The translations under genes were made by a program, and so were the position numbers. A stretch of 64,000 nt of DNA, taken from positions 62,001 through 126,000 of the forward strand of contig NZ_JABMKX010000012.1 in the NCBI RefSeq assembly GCF_013204885.1, in the 5' to 3' direction. Source of the DNA: Paenibacillus tritici (lineage in GTDB: Bacteria; Bacillota; Bacilli; Paenibacillales; Paenibacillaceae). Numbering within the stretch: position 1 is the stretch's first letter; each line of letters opens with the position of its first letter. The notes beneath the pieces are model-generated. The model ran no database searches. It saw nothing but the letters and a program-made list of their open reading frames with translations, and had not been told where the DNA came from. Positions 17,664 through 26,090 of the stretch are shown piece by piece.

Positions 17664-19478
17664 CTAACCTACGATTACTTCCATGGATACCTGCTTCAGT
17701 TCAGGATTCAGGTCCTTATCCTCTGTGAGATCCAGAACAGGAGCGCCATCAATGTCAAAATGCACCCGGCGCAGGCCGGAGCTTCGCGGTCCGTCGATTC
17801 CCGGTCTGGCATGATAGGCATTCCAGATGACTCCGTCCTCGTCCGTCACGTAGGAATTATGGCCCGGCCCGTATTCCCCTGGTACACTTCTTGAGGTCAG
17901 CAGCGGATAATTGCCTTTAGTCCAGCTTTTGATATCCAGCAGATCCGCCCCCTTATCTGCAGTCAGCAGACCGACTACATAGGTGGCATCCACCGCCGCG
18001 CTGGCAAAAGTTACATACAGCTTGTCATCGGTGTACAGTGCGAACGGACCTTCATCCACGAACGTATGGTTATTGGCCCAGCCGTAATCCGGCCGGGTCA
18101 GCAGCACCGGATCACTGGTCAGCTTCCACGGCTCCTGCGGGTCAATCGTGGCAATATAGACCCAGGCTCCCAGATCGACCGGCAGGAATTGACGCTCCGA
18201 CCATGCGGCATAGAGCTGGCCGTTCCAGCGGATGACCGTCATATCCAGAGAAATCGTTTTGCCCGCCTCGCACAGATAACTGCCGTCCTTCTTCACTACC
18301 CGGCAGGGCTTGGACCAGTCCTCAGCACTCATGGGTTTCCCGCCCGGGCTCAGCTTCATCACATGCGATTCCTCATGGAAGAACTCGCCGGGTGTTGCGG
18401 CATGGAAAATATACAACTCGTCTTCAATGATATGGAATTCGGGCGCCCACAGCAGGCCGCCAATCTCTTCATACGTGGAGGAATCGAGGATCAGGGCTTC
18501 CTCGGCTGTCACCAGCCCGGGAATTGTATCGGCTTCCCTCATATACAACGTATGTTCCTTATCCGCATCATTGGTCGCAATGAAATAATATTTTCCCTTC
18601 CACCCTACAATGCAGGGGTCCGCACGGTTAAGTGCAATCGGGAATGGAAAGTGCTCCTGATGAATCTTCCCGGAGATGCTGTAGGTTCCGGCCTCGTCCC
18701 AGTTGATGGCATCCGTGTTCCAATGAACTCTTTTGGTAGCCTGCGTACCATCACTGTATAAGGCTGTTGCCCGGACTGCCTCCACATCCTCCACCGATGC
18801 CGCATTCACACGGTCCGGTACTACGACAGCGATATTCTCTGGAACCGTAAGCTTGCAGTAGAGTCTGCGGCCGGTCTCTGCGGAGACAGAGATCACATTG
18901 CGCGGCAGCATCCCTTCGATATCAGCATCCACGGTATCCAGAGTGAACGGCTCTGCTTCCTGCGGTGCCGAGACATTCCGGAGACTCATCACATCAGCGA
19001 TGAAATTCTCATACCCCTTACCCTGTTCATCTATCCAATGGATCTGGTAACCGTTCCCGTCCGGATCGTAGGTGCAGGAGACATCGCTTACAAAGGTATC
19101 CGCCTTAAGCTCCAGCAGTCCAACCTCGCTGTATTGCAGCAGATCCGCAGAGGAAAATAGCAGCACCTTCCCCTTGCTCTGTTCGTCGGCTTCGCCGTCT
19201 GCCTCCGTACGAACAGCAATTACGCCGTAATTCCCGTCAGCCAGAAGGAAGAGATACGGATTCTTCAGGCTTTTGGCCCGGAGTGTGCCATCTTCATTCT
19301 CTGTTGCCTTGGCGAACAGAACACCCGAGTTATGATTCAATGCCTGATAATGCAGCCCATCCTCGCTGTAGGCCAGGTGCATACTGTAGGCAAGCTTCGT
19401 GGAGTACACTATATCCTCCTGCGGCAGCCTTGTATAGCAAAGGATCTGTTTCCGATCTTCGTTTGGTTGTGGTATCAT
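17664..19478 (-). CDS. GH43-type glycosidase with internal Ig-like domain, paralogue 1
   Basis: A 604-residue protein with three parts. First is an N-terminal beta-propeller-like region (about 10-165). Next is a bacterial Ig-like domain (about 225-285; ATALYSDGTQATKRVHWNTD). Last is a GH43 domain (about 290-590) with the base Asp in NRADPCIVGWKGKYYFIATN, the acid Glu in WAPEFHIIEDELYIFHA and the modulator Asp in SLDMTVIRWNGQLY. The family acts on beta-xylosides or alpha-L-arabinofuranosides. No signal peptide. A close paralogue lies at 51776-53599, and the same 30-bp operator box precedes both. The ATG has an AAGGAAGG site about 9 nt upstream. Divergent from the AraC gene at 19651. Confidence 0.85.
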   Translation of the reverse strand: MIPQPNEDRKQILCYTRLPQEDIVYSTKLAYSMHLAYSEDGLHYQALNHNSGVLFAKATENEDGTLRAKSLKNPYLFLLADGNYGVIAVRTEADGEADEQSKGKVLLFSSADLLQYSEVGLLELKADTFVSDVSCTYDPDGNGYQIHWIDEQGKGYENFIADVMSLRNVSAPQEAEPFTLDTVDADIEGMLPRNVISVSAETGRRLYCKLTVPENIAVVVPDRVNAASVEDVEAVRATALYSDGTQATKRVHWNTDAINWDEAGTYSISGKIHQEHFPFPIALNRADPCIVGWKGKYYFIATNDADKEHTLYMREADTIPGLVTAEEALILDSSTYEEIGGLLWAPEFHIIEDELYIFHAATPGEFFHEESHVMKLSPGGKPMSAEDWSKPCRVVKKDGSYLCEAGKTISLDMTVIRWNGQLYAAWSERQFLPVDLGAWVYIATIDPQEPWKLTSDPVLLTRPDYGWANNHTFVDEGPFALYTDDKLYVTFASAAVDATYVVGLLTADKGADLLDIKSWTKGNYPLLTSRSVPGEYGPGHNSYVTDEDGVIWNAYHARPGIDGPRSSGLRRVHFDIDGAPVLDLTEDKDLNPELKQVSMEVIVG

Positions 19479-19573
19479 TAATCAATAACCTTCCTTCATA
19501 TTGATAATTTCTAATAACCAGAAATGTAATACTCACCGTCTTAATTCAGTTCCACCCGTAATATACACTATAA

Positions 19574-19630
19574 ATTATAGAGATTCACCGGAATTCTAAC
19601 AATGATATTTACTGACCATTAATTGATCTA
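19574..19630 (-). promoter_or_regulatory. Promoter with ATAGATCAA operator box (second copy)
   Basis: On the minus strand TTGTTA (19602-19597) and TATAAT (19579-19574) are separated by 17 bp. Directly upstream lies ATAGATCAA-N5-GGTC-N8-TCAT, whose final T starts the -35. The spacing is identical to the boxes at 9062 and 53677. It drives the GH43/Ig gene. The divergent AraC gene at 19651 makes its product a natural candidate for the binding protein (inference). Confidence 0.72.
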
Positions 19631-19650
19631 TCCGAAGAAAGGGGAAGCCA

Positions 19651-20442
19651 ATGCCCTCTATACACTACGTTGAATACGACGCTGCGCATCAGCATGATTT
19701 CGTGTACAGCATACCGGAAGGGCTGGATGCCTGGCTTCTTCTCCTGACACAGACTCCGGCGCTGTTCGAAGTGAATGGAGAACTGAAGGAGTATCCTGCT
19801 CACTCTGCTGTTCTGTACCCGCCTAAGCACAACATCTATTACCGCGCCTGTTCCCGGAATTATGTGAATGACTGGGTGCGCTTCGATGCGGATGAATCTT
19901 ATATTACAGAGACCGTCTTACCGGTCGGTACTCCATTCTCGCTGCCGGACCCCGGCTATTGCCACCAGCTGTTTCAACTGCTGACGCTGGAGAACTCCTT
20001 CCAGAACGATTACCGGGAGCTATCCATTGACTACCTGTTCCGGCTCTTGTTCAACAAGCTGTCCGAGGCGTCCCAGGACAAGCTGACTCCGCAATACTAT
20101 AATCTTCTGGAGCTGCGCAAGACGCTCTACAGCAACCCCGGCCACCCTTGGACAGTGTCCTCTATGGCTGCGCATCTGCATATCAGCACCGGCTACCTGC
20201 AGACCATCTACAAATCCACCTTCGGGATCTCCTGCATGGAGGATGTCATTCATTGCCGGATTCGGCTGGCCAAGGAGCGGCTCGGCTATGGCCAGCACAA
20301 AATCGCCGAGATCGCCGCACTCTGCGGCTATGCGAATGTCGAGCACTTCTGCCGCCAGTTCCGGCAGCTTACCGGCTTCTCCCCCCGGGCCTACCGCGAG
20401 AAGCTGGCTTCCAAAGAGCCGCTGAGCCGGGAGGAGAACTAG
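19651..20442 (+). CDS. AraC family transcriptional regulator (paralogue of 62445)
   Basis: A 263-residue regulator: an N-terminal cupin-like sensor (about 1-110; ALFEVNGELKEYPAHSAVLY) and a C-terminal AraC double helix-turn-helix (about 165-255; LHISTGYLQTIYKSTFGISC and IAEIAALCGYANVEHFCRQF). It closely resembles the gene at 62445-63221 over its whole length. Divergent from the GH43/Ig-GH120 genes and probably their activator. A GAAAGGGG ribosome site precedes the ATG. The stop codon lies inside the first unit of a 24-bp tandem array. Confidence 0.9.
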   Translation: MPSIHYVEYDAAHQHDFVYSIPEGLDAWLLLLTQTPALFEVNGELKEYPAHSAVLYPPKHNIYYRACSRNYVNDWVRFDADESYITETVLPVGTPFSLPDPGYCHQLFQLLTLENSFQNDYRELSIDYLFRLLFNKLSEASQDKLTPQYYNLLELRKTLYSNPGHPWTVSSMAAHLHISTGYLQTIYKSTFGISCMEDVIHCRIRLAKERLGYGQHKIAEIAALCGYANVEHFCRQFRQLTGFSPRAYREKLASKEPLSREEN

Positions 20443-20660
20443 GTTGCTTCACCGGAGGAGAACTGGGTTGTTCCATGTGAAGGGATCTAGGTTGCTCCAC
20501 TGCAGGAGAACTGCGTTGCTCCATGGGAAGGGATCTAGGTTGCTCCACCGCAGGAGAACTGCGTTGCTCCATGGGAGGGAAATGGGTTGCTCCACTGCAG
20601 GAGAACTGCGTTGCTCCATGGGAAGGAACTTGGTTGCGTCCGGGAGGGGAACTGGGTTGC
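20431..20660 (+). repeat. 24-bp tandem array starting at the AraC stop codon
   Basis: GTTGC(T)CC-type units begin at 20443, 20467, 20491, 20515, 20539, 20563, 20586, 20610, 20633 and 20656, so the period is 24 bp with a few 23-bp units. Two subtypes alternate (…CTGCAGGAGAACTGC and …ATGGGAAGGGATCTAG). The last codons of the gene (GAGGAGAACTAG) match the unit, so the array is in register with the 3' end of the coding sequence and seems to have grown from it. Confidence 0.85.
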
Positions 20661-20762
20661 GCCCTAGATGGTGGAGGCTGAGCTTACAGAGCATTACTCC
20701 AACTGTACGCGAATTCATAAGTTACTCTAACTCTAGACGAATTCATACCATACTTAGATTGG

Positions 20763-20825
20763 GTTAGTTAGGTTCGTTAGGTTAGTTGAGTTAGTTGAGT
20801 TAGTTGGGTTAGTTGGGTTAGTTCA
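20763..20825 (+). repeat. 9-bp microsatellite GTTAGTTGR, seven units
   Basis: GTTAGTTAG, GTTCGTTAG, GTTAGTTGA (twice), GTTAGTTGG (twice) and a final GTTAGTTC follow one another every 9 bp. No gene or ribosome site is associated. It belongs to the gene-free, repeat-filled stretch 20443-21555. Confidence 0.85.
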
Positions 20826-20880
20826 CCGTTTCCGGCTACATTAGCTGTCGGACTATCCTGGGGAGCATCCACCCAGCATT

Positions 20881-21075
20881 ATTAATTGGATAAATGTATC
20901 CTAATTTGGATGTTCCGCAGCATTTGGAGGAATTAATTGGATAAATGTCAATTAATTTCACGCATTTCTCAACTCCGGCAGATTTATAGCAAATTAAGTG
21001 CTGTTTATCCATCTGCTATCCGGCAAAGGCTCCTCCGTTCCTCAGCAAGTGGAGAATTGCCAACTAATTCCCGTC
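20881..21075 (+). repeat. Dispersed intergenic element, copy 2
   Basis: Two ATTAATTGGATAAATGT units at 20881 and 20932 (51 bp apart) are followed by ATTAAGTGCTGTTTATCC (20993), CTCCTCCGTTCCTCAGCAAG and TGGAGAATTGCCAACT. The same blocks in the same order occur at 63568-63382 on the opposite strand, with many matched positions, and more divergently at 13190-13376. Confidence 0.75.
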
Positions 21076-21188
21076 AAAGGCGCAGGCAAATCCCATGCCA
21101 AGGCTATAACCTGCTTCTTTAGCCGCAATAATGTCCTATTCCATAACAAAATCACCCTACGGGTAAATAACGCTCTACTTCGCGCCGT

Positions 21189-21500
21189 CTAATGTGTTCG
21201 GTTTTTCGATTACATCCGGCCCACACGCCCTCGCAACGTCCAATGTGTTCGGTTTTTCGCTTACATTCGGCCCACACGCACTCGCAACGTCCAATGTGTT
21301 CGGTTTTTCGCTTACATCCGGCCCACACGCACTCGCAACGTCCAATGTGTTCGGTTTTTCGTTTACATTTAGCCTACGCGGCGCTCACAGCCCAATTGTG
21401 TTCGGTTTTTCGATTACATTTGGCCTACGCGGCGCTCCCAGTCCAATTGTGTTCGGTTTTTCGATTACATTTGGCCCACATAACAGAGCAGCGACCCTCC
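21189..21500 (+). repeat. 51-bp tandem array, six units
   Basis: TGTGTTCGGTTTTTCG recurs at 21193, 21244, 21295, 21346, 21397 and 21448, each exactly 51 bp apart. The first part of the unit is constant. The second part switches midway from ...CCCACACGCACTCGCAACGTCC (units 1-3, split here as two halves) to ...CTACGCGGCGCTC... (units 4-5). Because 51 is 17 codons, several frames stay open. No ribosome site or start context supports a gene. Confidence 0.88.
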
Positions 21501-21555
21501 TATACCAGGAGAATCGCTGTTCTGTTTAAATTATACAGTCTGAGCCTGTGAAGAG

Positions 21556-23541
21556 TTACTTACTCCCAGCCCCGTCAAGCACCGGCAGCGCTGCATCATC
21601 ACGCACAAACAGCGGAATCTGCTCCAGCGGCGCATCGGTCGTGACGGCCTGTCCCCCGGCAAAGGTCTCCCCGCTGTAGACATGGGTCCAGCTTGCGCCG
21701 GACGGCAGGTACACCTTGCGCGCTCGTTCACCCTCGCTCAGCACCGGGGCAACCAGCAGATCAGGACCGAACATATACTGGTCTTCGACATCCCAGGCTG
21801 CCGGGTCCTGAGGGAAATCATAGAACAATGGACGCATAGGCGGCGTCCCCTTCTCGTGGGCTGCTTCCATGAGCCCCCGGATATAAGGCTTCAGCCGCTC
21901 TCTCATCTGCATGAATTCCTTGAAGATGGCATAGGCCTCTTCCCCGTAGCTCCATACTTCATTATCCGAGCCGCTGCCGCACACGCCTCCGCCCCGCGTT
22001 CCGGTTGGCGGAACAAAAGGCTGACGGTCCCCATGCAGCCGGAAGACCGGAGAGAACGCGCCATACTGGAACCAGCGGACCATCAGCTCACGGAACGAAG
22101 CATCTGCCGGATTGCCGCCGTGGAAGCCGCCGATGTCCGTGGTCCACCAGGGAATGCCGGCCACGGCCATGTTCAGACCGGCCCTCACCTGAATCGCCAG
22201 AACCTTGAAGCTGGAGTGGATATCTCCCGACCATACGAGCGCGCCGTAGCGCTGGCTGCCTGCCCAGGCGGTACGCACCAGATTGATGATATTCTCCTGT
22301 CCCTCAGCGGCCATTCCGTCATAGAAGGTCTGGCTGTATTTGACCGGATAGAGATTGCCGATCTGCTTGCTGGAGCCGATATGATAACGGTAAATATCAT
22401 GGTCATAGACAGTCAGCTCCGGCTCCGCCTCATCCAGCCAGAAGACCTTGATGCCTTTGTCATAATAATTCTGCTTGATCAGTCCCCACAGGAATTGGCG
22501 GGCTTCCGGATGGGTCGCATCAAAGATGGCATTCTGGCCCAAAAACTGAAATTGCGTCCGTACCCCGCGGTCCGAACGGAGCAAATACCCCTTCTCCAGC
22601 ATCTCCTGATAATTCTCGCTCTCCGTCTGCACTGTCGGCCATACCGAGACCATCAGCTCAATGCCCATCTCCTGCAGCTCCTGCACCATCGCCTCGGGAT
22701 CAGGCCAATAGTCGGGATCGAATCTCCAGTCCCCCTGATTCGTCCAGTGGAAGAAATCAATGACGATAACGTCAATCGGCAGATTCCGCCGTTTATGCTC
22801 TCTGGCTACCTCCAGTAATTCCTCCTGTGTGCGGTAGCGGAGCTTGCATTGCCAGAAGCCCATACCGTAATCCGGCATCATCGGAACGGTTCCCGTTGCC
22901 TTGGCGTAAGCCTCCTCGATCTCGGCAGGCGTATCACCGGCAGTGATCCAATAATCCAGTTGTTTGGACGACGGGGCTGTCCATTCGGTAACATTCAGAC
23001 TGAAATGCGCCTGCCCGATAGCCGGATTATGCCACAGGAACCCGTAACCGGCACTTGACAGCACGAACGGAATACTGATCTGGCTGTTGCGGTGAGTCAG
23101 CTCCAGCGAGCAGCCCTTCAGATTCAAGAAGGAATGCTGGTATTGGCCCATGCCGTACAGCTTCTCTGACGGGTCCGCTTCTAGCCGGAGCTTCACCGAG
23201 AAATCGCTGCTGCCGGGAACGGCCGCAAGCTCTCTGCCTCCATATTTTAACTGGTACGTATCTTCCGTTTCGTTAAGCAACAGCTTGCCATGCTGGTTGT
23301 AGAAGAAGATCTGGCCCTTGCCTGTCATCTCCGCCCGGATATTTCCGTTCACGATAGTCGAACGTTCCTTGGTAATGGTGATCTTGCTTGAGGTCTGCTC
23401 TGCCGGCAGAAGCGCCCACTGCTCATCGGTGATCTCTGAATAGGAAGCCCGGATACGCAGCGAATGCTCTCCCCAAGGCTCTATCCAGACTCTCTCATGG
23501 TCATATTCTCTGATCAGTCTGCCATTCTCTTCACGAAACAT
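21556..23541 (-). CDS. GH31 alpha-xylosidase
   Basis: A 661-residue enzyme with an N-terminal beta-sandwich (about 1-210), a (beta/alpha)8 barrel (about 220-560) and a C-terminal beta-domain. The nucleophile Asp is in FWLDEAEPE and the acid/base Asp in VWSGDIHSSF. The substrate-binding motif WPDPEAMVQELQEMGIELMV is present. A D-x-x-E-P nucleophile region is common in alpha-xylosidases that act on xyloglucan oligosaccharides (family knowledge), but related activities are possible. No signal peptide, so cytoplasmic. It is monocistronic and divergent from the AraC gene at 23667. Confidence 0.85.
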   Translation of the reverse strand: MFREENGRLIREYDHERVWIEPWGEHSLRIRASYSEITDEQWALLPAEQTSSKITITKERSTIVNGNIRAEMTGKGQIFFYNQHGKLLLNETEDTYQLKYGGRELAAVPGSSDFSVKLRLEADPSEKLYGMGQYQHSFLNLKGCSLELTHRNSQISIPFVLSSAGYGFLWHNPAIGQAHFSLNVTEWTAPSSKQLDYWITAGDTPAEIEEAYAKATGTVPMMPDYGMGFWQCKLRYRTQEELLEVAREHKRRNLPIDVIVIDFFHWTNQGDWRFDPDYWPDPEAMVQELQEMGIELMVSVWPTVQTESENYQEMLEKGYLLRSDRGVRTQFQFLGQNAIFDATHPEARQFLWGLIKQNYYDKGIKVFWLDEAEPELTVYDHDIYRYHIGSSKQIGNLYPVKYSQTFYDGMAAEGQENIINLVRTAWAGSQRYGALVWSGDIHSSFKVLAIQVRAGLNMAVAGIPWWTTDIGGFHGGNPADASFRELMVRWFQYGAFSPVFRLHGDRQPFVPPTGTRGGGVCGSGSDNEVWSYGEEAYAIFKEFMQMRERLKPYIRGLMEAAHEKGTPPMRPLFYDFPQDPAAWDVEDQYMFGPDLLVAPVLSEGERARKVYLPSGASWTHVYSGETFAGGQAVTTDAPLEQIPLFVRDDAALPVLDGAGSK

Positions 23542-23666
23542 AGCGCGATCCCTCCAACAGTTCTATAATAAGGTTGCAACCACAGTATACAGAGTGCGAA
23601 CCCGCGGTACTACGCATGAAAGTACGCATCTATCATACGATATTACGTTTTTGTGGAGGGATTAGG

Positions 23667-24557
23667 ATGAGTGGAGCTTTCGAGGACAAGCCTTATCCAT
23701 GGAAAAAAGAGCACACGGAGATTCCCGAGGGCCTGTTTCCCATCAATGTATTTCATATCTGCTTCCCGGACCGCAGCATTATTCCGCCTCATTGGCATGA
23801 CCATCTCGAATGGATTCTCATCACCAAGGGCAGCTTCCGGGTGCAGGTCGGCCCTAGCTCCAGAGAACTGATGGAGGGGGAGCTGGCCTTTGTCAGCCGG
23901 CCCCAGATCCACGCGGCCTATCCTACAGAAGAGGGCAGTGAGCTGTATGCGGTCGTCTATAACGAAGCTCTGCTGAACGGGATGAGAGATCTTACCGAGC
24001 TTCAGCACATCCGGCCGCTGCTCTCCGGCGAGATCCGGCTGCCCGCCTTCTATGGTGCGGACCAGCCGGTTACCCGGCGGATCAGAGCCTGTATAGAACA
24101 GATCGTGTACAGCTATCAGAACAAAAGCCCCGGTTATGAATTATGTATCAAAGGCGGGTTGTTCTCTTCCCTGGGTCTTGCTTATCCCCTGGCAGAGTTC
24201 AAAGCACCGCCTTCCAAAAAAGACCGTCAGGAGACAGGCATCCAGCCCTTGCTGATTCATCTCAGCAACCATTTCCATGAACCGCTGACGGTGGAGGAAG
24301 CCGCCCGGATCTGCTGCGTGACCCCCAACTATTTCTGTCACCTATTCAAGAAAAACACCGGAAAAACCCTAATTGAATATGTGAACATGCTGCGGGTGCA
24401 CGAAGCCTGCCGGTTGCTTCAGCTTCGCCAGTATCCGATTCAGGAGGTGGCCTTCCGGGTCGGATTCTCCAACCTGACGTATTTCGGACGAATATTCAAA
24501 CAGAATACGTCCATGACTCCAAGCGTGTATGCTACCCGGTTCAAGTCCCGGACTTAG
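23667..24557 (+). CDS. AraC family transcriptional regulator
   Basis: A 296-residue regulator: cupin sensor domain (about 10-100; PPHWHDHLEWILITKGSFRV, with the His-x-His typical of this fold) and a C-terminal double helix-turn-helix (about 195-295; CCVTPNYFCHLFKKNTGKTL and IQEVAFRVGFSNLTYFGRIF). An ATG at 23574 is in frame, but the ATG at 23667 has a GGAGGG site 7 nt upstream and begins the domain directly. Divergent from the GH31 gene, its likely target. The 3' end overlaps the convergent GH43 gene by 17 nt. Confidence 0.88.
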   Translation: MSGAFEDKPYPWKKEHTEIPEGLFPINVFHICFPDRSIIPPHWHDHLEWILITKGSFRVQVGPSSRELMEGELAFVSRPQIHAAYPTEEGSELYAVVYNEALLNGMRDLTELQHIRPLLSGEIRLPAFYGADQPVTRRIRACIEQIVYSYQNKSPGYELCIKGGLFSSLGLAYPLAEFKAPPSKKDRQETGIQPLLIHLSNHFHEPLTVEEAARICCVTPNYFCHLFKKNTGKTLIEYVNMLRVHEACRLLQLRQYPIQEVAFRVGFSNLTYFGRIFKQNTSMTPSVYATRFKSRT

Positions 24558-26067
24558 CCTGCCTGCGGTAATGGAAATAATCGAAATCGGCATAACCGCC
24601 GGAGGAGACCGTTGCATAATTGAACAAGCCAATCCGGTAGCCCATGAAATGATCCAGCGTATATTTCATATGCAGCGTCCCGCCAATAGGCTTCCAGACC
24701 GCCCCGTCTGCCGAATAGAAGAAATGGGCCTGGTCCACGCTATCCTCGAAATTGAAGTCGATTCTGAGATACAGCCTGTTGCCGGTGAACGGAATACTCT
24801 CCACCGTCTGCGGGCAGCCGTCACCGCTATTGACGCACATGCTCAGGTTGAACCCGCCCTGTTCCAAAGCGGCAGCCTCTACCGTCCCATATCCGTTCTG
24901 CAGGGCAACCATTCCTGCCCTGTCTCCTGTCAGCATCCCTGAGAGATCCAGCAGGGCCTCCGCGCTGCACGCCGGACCCTCCGTCCGCTGGGTCAGCGTA
25001 TTGCGCGCCCGCAGGATGCTGTCTGCTGTGCGTCCGGTGCGCAGCCGCAGATAACCCGGCCGCTCGGTGAGCGACCATAGCCCGTTGTCGGGATTATGGT
25101 TCCACTGCCAGTTCAGCGCCAGCCGGCCGCTGGGAGAATCGAACTCATCGCTGATTACCACCGGCTTCGGCTCCCCCGCAGGAAGCTTCGTCTGGAACCT
25201 TTTAGGTGCTGCACCGTTCTCCCCGATTACCGGCCAATCCTGCTCCCAGCTTACAGGGAGGACGCACGGAATCCGTCCGACCGCCCCATGATCCTGGAAC
25301 AGCACTGCGTACCAGTCGCCATCCGGTGTATCAACAATGCCGCCTTGCGCGACACCGTTATTCTGGTAGCCCAGATCATCATCCAGAACCACCTTCCATT
25401 CGTAAGGACCCAGCAGCTCGCGGGAACGGTAGCATAGCTGGCGTCTGCGCTGATTGCCGGTTCTCGGCCATTCAATAAAGAACAGATAATAATAGCCGTT
25501 ACGCTTATGCGCATGACAGCCTTCAATCCGCAGACCGATGTCTTCCCGTTCGCCTTCCAGCAGCAGCTGATCCGTTCCGCCGGGCTTCACAGCCGTCAGA
25601 TCCGCTGTCAGCTCCTTAATCCGGATGTCCCCGTTGCCATAGATCACATAATTGCGGTGATCTTCGTCCAGCAGCAGAGCCGGGTCATGATGGAGTCCCG
25701 GAATAACCGAACGCTCCCATGGGCCATGCTCAATATCTCCGGTCCGGTAGATATAGAACTGGTCCATATCGTTGGAGGAGAAGCATACATAGTAGACTCC
25801 ATCCTTATAGCGGAGCGAAGCCGCCCAGGAGCCGCTGCCGTATATCCCCTGTCCGTCTTCCAGCCGGTGGGCCTCATGATCCTCGAAGGTGTCATAGACA
25901 TAATTCACAATTTCCCAGTCGTACAGATTCTCCGACTTCATAATCGGACAGCCCGGCATGGAATGCATGCTGGTGCTGACCATATAGAACACAGGGCCGA
26001 CCCGGATGACATCCACATCCGGGACATCTGCCCACATCACAGGATTGGTAATGATAGCGGTATTCAA
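24541..26067 (-). CDS. GH43 beta-xylosidase / arabinofuranosidase with C-terminal beta-sandwich
   Basis: A 508-residue enzyme. The GH43 five-bladed propeller (about 5-300) has the base Asp near WADVPDVDVIRVGPVFYMVS, the modulator Asp in HHDPALLLDED and the acid Glu in RIEGCHAHKRNGYYYLFF. A C-terminal beta-sandwich (about 310-505; SPSGRLALNWQWNHNPDNGL) follows, as in GH43 beta-xylosidases that need it for the -1 site. No signal peptide. The start is chosen as TTG at 26067 with AAGGAGG 8 nt upstream; the in-frame ATG at 26115 would overlap the upstream gene and lies far before the domain. Last gene of the arabinoxylo-oligosaccharide operon. Confidence 0.87.
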   Translation of the reverse strand: MNTAIITNPVMWADVPDVDVIRVGPVFYMVSTSMHSMPGCPIMKSENLYDWEIVNYVYDTFEDHEAHRLEDGQGIYGSGSWAASLRYKDGVYYVCFSSNDMDQFYIYRTGDIEHGPWERSVIPGLHHDPALLLDEDHRNYVIYGNGDIRIKELTADLTAVKPGGTDQLLLEGEREDIGLRIEGCHAHKRNGYYYLFFIEWPRTGNQRRRQLCYRSRELLGPYEWKVVLDDDLGYQNNGVAQGGIVDTPDGDWYAVLFQDHGAVGRIPCVLPVSWEQDWPVIGENGAAPKRFQTKLPAGEPKPVVISDEFDSPSGRLALNWQWNHNPDNGLWSLTERPGYLRLRTGRTADSILRARNTLTQRTEGPACSAEALLDLSGMLTGDRAGMVALQNGYGTVEAAALEQGGFNLSMCVNSGDGCPQTVESIPFTGNRLYLRIDFNFEDSVDQAHFFYSADGAVWKPIGGTLHMKYTLDHFMGYRIGLFNYATVSSGGYADFDYFHYRRQAKSGT

Positions 26068-26090
26068 TGCCTTGGCCTCCTTGAGGTTGG

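Noticed and set aside
20444..20767. Possible 107-residue protein in the 24-bp array
   Set aside because: An artefact of the 24-bp period; the opposite strand is open too and no ribosome site is present.
21192..21551. Possible small repeat proteins (119 and 111 codons) in the 51-bp array
   Set aside because: Two overlapping frames are open only because 51 bp equals 17 codons; there is no ribosome site before either ATG.
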